DNA from: an uncultured Colwellia sp.
Lineage (GTDB): Bacteria > Pseudomonadota > Gammaproteobacteria > Enterobacterales > Alteromonadaceae
NCBI GenBank assembly: GCA_913058245.1
Contig: CAJXQJ010000002.1
Location: forward strand, 186,001 to 250,000
Direction of reading: 5' to 3'
Length of the DNA stretch: 64,000 nt
Shown here: positions 49,830 through 56,523 of the stretch, piece after piece
Layout: each line of letters opens with the position of its first letter
Position numbering within the stretch: position 1 is the first letter of the stretch
Notes under the pieces: model-generated
Databases searched by the model: none
Told to the model about the DNA's origin: nothing
What the model saw: only the letters and a program-made list of their open reading frames with translations
Position numbers and translations under genes: made by a program

Positions 49830-50121
49830 AGCCACCTCCGCCAGTACCCTCTGCACCTCGGCCTGATTCACGTGCTTCATAAACATGTGCCACATGCCGA
49901 TTGGCAATACCATGGCGATTTGCCGACATAATTGGGTCAGCCAAATTTTGTCGCTCATATGGCTTAACCCAAGGCTTCACACCCATTTGCGCGCAACCAC
50001 TAAGCATTAAGCAGCCAAACCCAAAAGCACAGTAAAAAATAGCTTTCGATATTTTACTTAAGCAATTAATTAGCAAGTTATTTAGTGAGGAAGCTTTTAA
50101 GTGCTCAGATATTGTCATCAT
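49816..50121 (-). CDS. DUF4266 lipoprotein with Gly/Cys C-terminal tail
   Basis: 101 residues; lipobox LMLSGC puts the lipid on Cys43, leaving a mature peptide of only 59 residues. The core VKPWVKPYERQNLADPIM and HVAHVYEARESGRGAEG is the DUF4266 signature. It ends GTGGGGCGCN, with two Cys set in a Gly run. It starts at the TlpA stop (TAATG) and its last codons hold the ribosome site of the DUF3570 gene. The tail could bind metal or be modified; no modification enzyme other than the nearby TlpA and ApbE was recognised. Confidence 0.82.
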   Translation of the reverse strand: MMTISEHLKASSLNNLLINCLSKISKAIFYCAFGFGCLMLSGCAQMGVKPWVKPYERQNLADPIMSANRHGIANRHVAHVYEARESGRGAEGTGGGGCGCN

Positions 50122-50657
50122 TATTCTCTGATCAACTGTTTAATCACTTTCGCGTATTTCTTTTCGTAACCTTTTTGATAACCACGAAAAACAGAGCGCA
50201 CTTTACCATTACGATCGATAATAACGGTGGTAGGCATGGCCTCAACATTGTATGCGGCAGATATAGTATTACTGGCATCAAAGAAAATTGGAAAATCAAC
50301 GCCAAGCTCCTGAATATAATCAAGCCCAGCTTGATTTTGTTGCTCAACATTCACTCCCCACACAGCGACACCTAAGTCTTGATATTGGTTGTGAAACTCT
50401 TGCAATATTGGCATTTCTGTTCGACAAGGGCCGCACCATGACGCCCAAAAATTAATAACAATAATATTACCGCGTTGCTCAGCAAGGTTAAGATTCTCAC
50501 CCGTCATACTTTTTAAAGTAAAGTCGGGCGCACTTTCACCCAAACTTAATGCTAGGCTTGTACCGCTGAAAAAAGCTGCTATTGAAAATATTGCAGCAAG
50601 AAAAACATTCTTGTGGCCAATGTGCCTATATGTTGCTCGTTTAACCTTGAATATCAT
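50121..50657 (-). CDS. TlpA-family periplasmic thiol-disulfide oxidoreductase
   Basis: 178 residues with a signal or anchor sequence (NVFLAAIFSIAAFFSGTSLA). Thioredoxin-like fold with active site WASWCGPCRTEMP. The family start ESAPDFTLKSMTGENLNLA and the cis-Pro region VEAMPTTVIIDRNGKV are present. Such proteins reduce Cys residues of apocytochromes or other exported proteins. The clients here may be the CxxCH proteins of this locus or the Cys tail of the DUF4266 lipoprotein that starts at its stop codon. The client is inferred. Confidence 0.9.
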   Translation of the reverse strand: MIFKVKRATYRHIGHKNVFLAAIFSIAAFFSGTSLALSLGESAPDFTLKSMTGENLNLAEQRGNIIVINFWASWCGPCRTEMPILQEFHNQYQDLGVAVWGVNVEQQNQAGLDYIQELGVDFPIFFDASNTISAAYNVEAMPTTVIIDRNGKVRSVFRGYQKGYEKKYAKVIKQLIRE

Positions 50658-50705
50658 GCGATTACCCTATTGTTTTGCATCAATACTTAATATCGAAAAA
50701 GTGGC

Positions 50706-51347
50706 TTAAAAGTAAAATGAAACACCCGTAGTAAAACTTAAATTGTGTGTGGTTTTTGCTTCGCCGGTAACACGGGTGTCGAAAATATGATCACTAATAC
50801 CAATATCCCAAGCAATCCAATCATTAGCAAACACACGAAAATTAGTGGCAAAATTAACGGTGAATTGATCATCTCCAGCAAACTCTGTACTACCGGCACC
50901 AAGCTCCACTGAGAAAACGCTATTAAAGGCCCAGTTATCACTAAGAAAGATTTCACCAGGAAACAAGTTATAGCCTATATTTAAGCCGTAATAACTTAAC
51001 TCACGCTCATCATCTGTTAATAGTGGCGATGTATTCGATAATTTTTCAAAGCTAGTTTGTCCGGCATCTGCTTGGGCATATTCAGCTTTAAAATAAAAAT
51101 CTTCACTGATGTGATAGCCAATATGTCCTGACACTAAGGTACTGGTTTCAAAATCTTCTATGCTGATTAAGCCAACTTTTACACCTACTTCAAAGTTTTC
51201 ACTGTCGAGTAAGTCTTCTAAAACTTCACGTCGTTCAACACTAGGCCTAATGTCAGACTCAGCTGCAAAAGCAGCATGTGCAGGAGCTAGCAACAGAAAA
51301 GTCAGAATAAATAACCGCATACTCGGCCATTGCTTTTGTTGAGTCAT
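50706..51347 (-). CDS. Small outer-membrane beta-barrel protein
   Basis: 213 residues from ATG 51347, which overlaps the stop of the previous gene (TAATG); the frame runs back to 51377 but that start is unlikely. Signal peptide (RLFILTFLLLAPAHAAFA). The mature protein opens with VERREVLEDLLDSENFEVGV and then has amphipathic strands such as LISIEDFETSTLVSGHIGYH and ELSYYGLNIGYNLFPGE, ending LSFTTGVSFYF with a terminal Phe. It resembles the outer-membrane barrel family shared by myxobacteria and some Gammaproteobacteria (GltA/GltB type), judged by eye. Confidence 0.75.
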   Translation of the reverse strand: MTQQKQWPSMRLFILTFLLLAPAHAAFAAESDIRPSVERREVLEDLLDSENFEVGVKVGLISIEDFETSTLVSGHIGYHISEDFYFKAEYAQADAGQTSFEKLSNTSPLLTDDERELSYYGLNIGYNLFPGEIFLSDNWAFNSVFSVELGAGSTEFAGDDQFTVNFATNFRVFANDWIAWDIGISDHIFDTRVTGEAKTTHNLSFTTGVSFYF

Positions 51348-52126
51348 TATAGAAATACGCTGAAACCTAGTGTCCATGTTCGAACCCCTTCATTATCATC
51401 TCGATCAGTTAACACTAATGAGTATTTATATTCAGCCCGTAATAAAAAATTACGAGCCAGGTAATATTTAAGCCCGATGGCGCCGCTGATCAGGGTATTG
51501 TTTCTATCTTGAGCATCAGCCAGAACACTATGCGGTGTCGTTCTAATAGCACCTGCTCCAACACCAAAATAAGGAATAACACTAAGCTCAGGGAAAGGTT
51601 GTGCTAGTAGCATTAACTCAGCAATTTCATTATCAGAAACACTACCTATCGCTTTACCCACTTGCAGCTCTGTACTTATGACCGAGCTAAAAGCATAAGA
51701 TAAACTTAAGCGATAGAAGTCAGCTTGCTCAAACTCACCATAACCAACACCGATTTCCCATACTCTCGATAAGTAATCTTCTTGCCTGTTTTGCTCAGAA
51801 ATAACCGGCTGTTGTTTAAAGCTAAAACTTAGTAATTTGTCTTGATGGAACCAACCTTGATTACCACGCTTATCTTGCACTTTGAACCAAGCAGTACGTT
51901 TCACTAGTACCCAAACACTTTCACCTTTTTCGACAACTTGCGTGATTGGGTAGCCGCGCCCAGGCCCTGAGCGTAGTTCAATATAGGGTACTTCAATTTC
52001 TATGCTCGGACTTAAGGGGATATCTTGCTCATTGTTGCTTATTTGCGCATTAGCAAAACCGCTAAGACAAATCAGCACTACTGCCAGTTGTTTGAAACCC
52101 CGTAGGTTGCGACTAATGAACCTCAT
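51347..52126 (-). CDS. SH3b-domain outer-membrane beta-barrel protein
   Basis: 259 residues from ATG 52126, which overlaps the stop of the upstream diheme gene (TAATG). The signal peptide is followed by an SH3b domain (YIELRSGPGRGYPITQVVEK to GWFHQDKLL, about residues 40-95), likely binding peptidoglycan or a partner. The C-terminal half has barrel strands (VWEIGVGYGEFEQADFYRLS, YFGVGAGAIRTTPHSVL, FLLRAEYKYSLVLTDRD) ending in TWTLGFSVFL. It pairs with the next gene, which has the same kind of barrel without SH3b. The domain split is clear; the role is inferred. Confidence 0.78.
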   Translation of the reverse strand: MRFISRNLRGFKQLAVVLICLSGFANAQISNNEQDIPLSPSIEIEVPYIELRSGPGRGYPITQVVEKGESVWVLVKRTAWFKVQDKRGNQGWFHQDKLLSFSFKQQPVISEQNRQEDYLSRVWEIGVGYGEFEQADFYRLSLSYAFSSVISTELQVGKAIGSVSDNEIAELMLLAQPFPELSVIPYFGVGAGAIRTTPHSVLADAQDRNNTLISGAIGLKYYLARNFLLRAEYKYSLVLTDRDDNEGVRTWTLGFSVFL

Positions 52127-54816
52127 TAGGGTGACACCTGATAAAAAGGTGTATTGTAATATTGAGCGCCAATATCTAACCACTCTCTAAGCAGTCGTTG
52201 CTCATCAAGTGTTAAGCTATTTATATGGCTGTCATTATTCATTACCTGAAAAAAGCGACTACTTGCTTGCGCACTATTGGTTGACAGAATATTTGCAACA
52301 TCAACAGTAGTCATAACAGGGATCGGTTGGCCATTTTCATCTAGTACTAAATTGCCTTCAGCATCTCGTACATAAACAGGATCACCATTAGCATCTAATA
52401 ATGGAATTTGCCTATCCACTAAAATTCCGCCAATTAATTCTTGTTCGAAATCAGAAAAAAATAACTCTCTATAGCTAGTTAAATGTGCAGGTTCATCCGT
52501 TGAAGCATTTGCAGTTAAATCAAGCTGTCCCGCGGGTACCTGTGCTATATTATCGGCGTCTAAACTGCTGTGGCAGCTAGTACAGGTATTATCTTGAATT
52601 TGCTCGTTGGTCAGTTCATCGAAAACCAAACGAGACTTAGACCATAATGGCTGTATATGCTCAGAGTAATTAATTTGAATTCGACAATATGCAGTCCAAT
52701 TTGTAAAACATTCACTACCGTTTGGCTTTGTTGTGGTAATAGTTTGATAACTTAGGTTAAGCGCAGGGTTTAGACTAGAAGTTGCAGGATCACTCCAAAT
52801 ATCCTGATACACAAGATCAGTAGCTAGCGTTGGTAATCCCAGAATCTTTTCAACCGTTTCAGCCATGGTATATGAAAATTCCGGCAACATCTGTGGATTA
52901 GTACCAGGAAATACTGCATCGGTGGCTTCAGCTCCTAAGTTGATACTCGCCGCTTGCGCAGTAATTCGACCATGAGGCAATTCACTGTCACCGGTATGAC
53001 AGCCGTGACATTCTATTGTTTCGCCGGGCTTTACTGATAACCACTGGCGGTGTCTGCCACCAATGCGCTGACCATTTTGATCAAGGATACTTAACGCAAA
53101 AGGGATATTTGCGGGTACTTTAACCTTAACCGAGCCATCAGGTTGAATTGCGCTATAGCCAAGGATTTCACGCATTAATTGGCCACGACTACGACCAAAA
53201 TCAGTGTTATCTAAATCTTTTACCTCTTCTGGCGGCATAGGCACACCACGTACTAACCGAATAAACCGCGCTGGTCTTTGTACAGCCGAAGTTTGTGTTG
53301 GGTTCATGGTTTGCGCTAAACCTTGTGGACTTAAATCAGTACCATCTAAATCATAAACACTACGAATATGAATCGCCCCAGTTTGTTCATTGGCTAAGTC
53401 TATATCAAGCTCAGCACCAATCACTTTATCAGCAATAAACTCCGGCTTTTGCTCCGCCGTTTGCATAACAATAGCTTCTGTTAGAATGTTGCCTTGTGTT
53501 GTTGTCGCAACCAGTTGCTGCGTGTTGTCAGCTTGGTTAAACAACCATAGTTCATAAAGATCTGTCGCTTGTTCAATATTTTCTTGTGCTAGCTGCTCAC
53601 TCGTTAATTGGCCACAAGCACGAGTCTCTTGTTCGATAATCACTCGACATAAATCCCAAGTCACTAAATAGCGCTGGCTGCTATCAGGAAGCGCAAACAA
53701 GTGACTTATTCTTCCTGCCAAAGATATGTCAGATGAAAAATTGTAGTTAGTAACACTAGGATCAAATAGAGCAGATACCGCGTTATCTGTAACAGGGTTA
53801 TTAGCAGCTATTGGTTGGAACTGATCAGTAAAATCATTGAGGTTAATGAGAATCGGACGTTTCTGGAATTGTGTTTCTTCATCACCATTTAGCAAAAGTA
53901 AAATACGACCATCAGGTAGTTGTTGTGGTTTTACAAATTCTATATTGGCATTGCCATCATCAATCACCAATTGATGTGAATGCCAGCCATACATTAGCTG
54001 ATTTTCAGTACCATCAGGACGCATACGGTATAAATTTATTTGATTATTACTGCCCATGGCATCCCAACGACTGTACAAAATATGGCCATCTTGTAAAACC
54101 AAAGGATAAAAGTCATGGCTTAAATTAAAGCTCAGTTGTTCAATATTAGCGCCATCAGCTTGCATAATATGAATATTAAATGTAGCAATATCGGAACGTT
54201 CATTTAGCGCTGTATATTGTGGCTTTCCTTCATCGAGCAAAATCGCACGAGCGGTTTGCTGACGATTCGAAGCAAAAATAATTCGCCCATCTGGTAAGAA
54301 CGATGCCATTAAGTCATCACCTTGTTCGGCAATAACATCGTTACTAATAATTCGCGTTAATTGTTTAGTAGTTTGTTGATAATGCCAGATATTCCACTTA
54401 GGCTGCTGATTTTCATCCACTGAGTCAATTTCGGGGGCACGTATCGACACTAAAAATTCTTGACCGTCAGCAGATACCGACAAGTCACGAATATCAATGG
54501 CTTGTTCAGCATTTTCGTCGCCATCATTAGTAAAAAGGTTAGCCGTTAAGTCAACAGCTATGGCTTCAGGCGTAGCATTAGCTTTTACAATTAGCTTGGC
54601 ACCAGGGTTAAATCGTGTTGGTTCAATAAGCGAGAAACGCAACGGCTGATTAACTTCTTCCGAAGAGTCGGTATCTAAGCTGCGCTCGATATAGACAACA
54701 GGATACTCCTCTAGCACAGGATCGGTATTTTCTTCGCTGGGCGAACTGTCTGAATTGCAACCTGCCATTAGGAAGACAACAAAAGCAAGTCCGCTAAAAC
54801 TTTTCTTCGGATTCAT
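52126..54816 (-). CDS. Diheme PD40-propeller lipoprotein resembling hydrazine synthase alpha
   Basis: 896 residues with lipobox FLMAGC (Cys20). The N-terminal part is a beta-propeller of PD40 type (LPDGRIIFASNRQQTARAIL, HILYSRWDAMGSNNQINLYR, LPDGRILLLLNGDEE). The C-terminal part has two heme-binding motifs, CHGCH at residues 603-607 and CTSCH at 745-749. Propeller plus cytochrome regions resemble the HzsA-related family named after the alpha subunit of anammox hydrazine synthase; hydrazine synthesis is not implied. It begins the long minus-strand operon. It faces the divergent monoheme gene across a 400-base control region. Confidence 0.78.
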   Translation of the reverse strand: MNPKKSFSGLAFVVFLMAGCNSDSSPSEENTDPVLEEYPVVYIERSLDTDSSEEVNQPLRFSLIEPTRFNPGAKLIVKANATPEAIAVDLTANLFTNDGDENAEQAIDIRDLSVSADGQEFLVSIRAPEIDSVDENQQPKWNIWHYQQTTKQLTRIISNDVIAEQGDDLMASFLPDGRIIFASNRQQTARAILLDEGKPQYTALNERSDIATFNIHIMQADGANIEQLSFNLSHDFYPLVLQDGHILYSRWDAMGSNNQINLYRMRPDGTENQLMYGWHSHQLVIDDGNANIEFVKPQQLPDGRILLLLNGDEETQFQKRPILINLNDFTDQFQPIAANNPVTDNAVSALFDPSVTNYNFSSDISLAGRISHLFALPDSSQRYLVTWDLCRVIIEQETRACGQLTSEQLAQENIEQATDLYELWLFNQADNTQQLVATTTQGNILTEAIVMQTAEQKPEFIADKVIGAELDIDLANEQTGAIHIRSVYDLDGTDLSPQGLAQTMNPTQTSAVQRPARFIRLVRGVPMPPEEVKDLDNTDFGRSRGQLMREILGYSAIQPDGSVKVKVPANIPFALSILDQNGQRIGGRHRQWLSVKPGETIECHGCHTGDSELPHGRITAQAASINLGAEATDAVFPGTNPQMLPEFSYTMAETVEKILGLPTLATDLVYQDIWSDPATSSLNPALNLSYQTITTTKPNGSECFTNWTAYCRIQINYSEHIQPLWSKSRLVFDELTNEQIQDNTCTSCHSSLDADNIAQVPAGQLDLTANASTDEPAHLTSYRELFFSDFEQELIGGILVDRQIPLLDANGDPVYVRDAEGNLVLDENGQPIPVMTTVDVANILSTNSAQASSRFFQVMNNDSHINSLTLDEQRLLREWLDIGAQYYNTPFYQVSP

Positions 54817-54979
54817 GCTACTTTCCCGATTAATTTCTCGCCAATAACAATAATTTTAATTAACTCAGTAAATATGTAATTACGAGACATAGCCGCTAAA
54901 AAATGTGATTTAAAGCACTTTTTAAAGCAAGTAAGTCAATTAAAACAACAAGCTAACCCTGTACAAAATTCAAACAAAT

Positions 54980-54993
54980 AGTGGTTAACCACT
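54980..54993. promoter_or_regulatory. 14-base perfect palindrome, candidate operator
   Basis: AGTGGTTAACCACT is fully self-complementary and sits near the middle of the divergent region, about 165 bases from the minus-strand start and 225 from the plus-strand start. No regulator gene is adjacent. Confidence 0.4.
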
Positions 54994-55205
54994 GTCAGTA
55001 TTTTTTACATAATTACATTTCGGATACAAAGTACTACATCCTTAGTACTAAATACAACATTTATTTTTTATTAAATAAAACGGTATATTTTTATAAAAAA
55101 ATAACGTATACCTAAAAAAGAGCATCTTTATTTGTATAAAAAACATACAAAAAAAAGGAAGCGACACGTTAATATTTTCGAATATTTTTTTTACTCAACA
55201 TCTTC

Positions 55206-55212
55206 AAGGAGG
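55206..55212 (+). promoter_or_regulatory. Strong ribosome binding site fixing the start at 55217
   Basis: A full AAGGAGG lies four bases before ATG 55217. It supports the first ATG although an ATG nearer the signal peptide exists downstream, and so supports an unusually long N-terminal region. Confidence 0.75.
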
Positions 55213-55216
55213 CTGT

Positions 55217-56521
55217 ATGAAGGTGTTACTTTGTAACGTCAAAGCAACGATCGCCAAGCAAGAGAAAACAAGTTTCAGGGGCCGATTGTCTAACTCGCAC
55301 TCAGACAAAATAATGCTATTGTTATCAATTGTTTATTTTGTATTTTTATTCACTTTATTATTCACTTCACAAACCGCTTTTGCTGGCACATTAGAGCAAG
55401 CAAAACGACTTCATGATCGCCTTACTGGTGTACCAGCGAGTTCTGAAACTTTAACCAGAATGGAAACATTATTAAATGATGGAAAAAATATCGAAGCGGC
55501 TTACGTCGCGATGGAGTCAAAACACTTTTACAACACTACGTTAAAACTATTTTCAACACCTTGGTCCAATAAAGAGCAAGATATATTTGCTCCACTTAAT
55601 GATTACAGCGCGACTGTCATCGGCATGGTTCGAGATGATGTTGATTTTCGGCAAATCTTACAAGCAGATGTGACATATGTCGGTAAAAGTGACTTAGGCT
55701 TACCTGAATACAGTAATAACAATAATAGCCACTATCTTGCAATTGAAGAACGAGCAATAGATTTATCAAGCGATTTAGTACAAGTTCCGCAGTCCAGCCT
55801 TAATGGTCTACCGACATCTGCAACCGCCGGTGTATTAACCAGTCGAGCAGCCGCTAAAGCATTTTTTTACTTAGGTACCAATCGCGCCATGCTCAGGTTT
55901 ACCTTAATGAATCACTTGTGTACTGATCTTGAGCCAATAAAAGATAACACTTTATCACCTGATAGAATTCGTCAAGACGTTAGTCGCAGCCCGGGTGGTG
56001 ATAGCCGATTATTTTTAAACAATTGTTTGGCCTGTCACAGTGGCATGGATCCACTTGCTCAAGCCTTCGCCTATTATGACTACGATTTTAACATTGATAC
56101 TGATCCTGCTGCTGAAGTAGGCAATATTGCTTACAACCAAGATGGCACAACCGATGTTACTACTGGTACACGGGTGCAAGCCAAATACTTTAATAACAAC
56201 ACCACCTTTCCATTCGGCTTTGAAACCCCTAACGATCAATGGATCAATTATTGGCGGCATGGAAACAACCGTCGCTTAGGGTGGGATCCAGCCCTTAGTG
56301 GTCAAGGCAGTGGTATGAAATCATTAGGAGAAGAGTTAGCCAATAGCCAGGCCTTTGCTCAATGTCAGGTTAAAAAAGTCTTTAAAAACGTTTGTTTACG
56401 AGAAGCTGAAAGTAGCGCCGATATAACGCAAATCGCAACAACGACTAACTCATTTCAAGAAAATGGCTACCAATTAAAACAAGTTTTTGCTGAAGTCGGC
56501 AATTACTGTATGGGAGAATAA
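55217..56521 (+). CDS. Secreted monoheme c-type protein, DUF1588/DUF1585-like
   Basis: 434 residues. A long polar N-region of about 32 residues precedes the hydrophobic signal (IMLLLSIVYFVFLFTLLF, cut near AFAG); the AAGGAGG at 55206 supports this start. One CxxCH at residues 270-274 in NNCLACHSGMDPLAQAFAYY. The pattern CxxCHxxxDPLxxAxxxYD matches the C-terminal domains of planctomycete-type PSD1 cytochromes (DUF1588/DUF1585), here without their usual N-terminal cytochrome part. RLHDRLTGVPASSETL near the N-terminus resembles the DUF1592/DUF1549 region. First of three genes, with two bases before the next. Confidence 0.72.
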   Translation: MKVLLCNVKATIAKQEKTSFRGRLSNSHSDKIMLLLSIVYFVFLFTLLFTSQTAFAGTLEQAKRLHDRLTGVPASSETLTRMETLLNDGKNIEAAYVAMESKHFYNTTLKLFSTPWSNKEQDIFAPLNDYSATVIGMVRDDVDFRQILQADVTYVGKSDLGLPEYSNNNNSHYLAIEERAIDLSSDLVQVPQSSLNGLPTSATAGVLTSRAAAKAFFYLGTNRAMLRFTLMNHLCTDLEPIKDNTLSPDRIRQDVSRSPGGDSRLFLNNCLACHSGMDPLAQAFAYYDYDFNIDTDPAAEVGNIAYNQDGTTDVTTGTRVQAKYFNNNTTFPFGFETPNDQWINYWRHGNNRRLGWDPALSGQGSGMKSLGEELANSQAFAQCQVKKVFKNVCLREAESSADITQIATTTNSFQENGYQLKQVFAEVGNYCMGE

Positions 56522-56523
56522 TT

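Larger units (their letters stand above)
54817..55216. promoter_or_regulatory. AT-rich divergent control region of the cytochrome/TPR locus
   Basis: No gene is seen. It must hold the promoters of both divergent operons. Elements seen: a perfect 14-base palindrome AGTGGTTAACCACT (54980-54993), two AGTACT copies 14 bases apart (55030-55035, 55044-55049) and GGTATA/TATACC (55082-55087, 55107-55112). No confident -35/-10 pair was chosen. Confidence 0.55.

Noticed and set aside
52126-54816. True hydrazine synthase subunit
   Set aside because: Only the propeller plus CxxCH layout is shared with the HzsA-related family. No beta/gamma subunit or other anammox gene is present, and the family is widespread in non-anammox bacteria.
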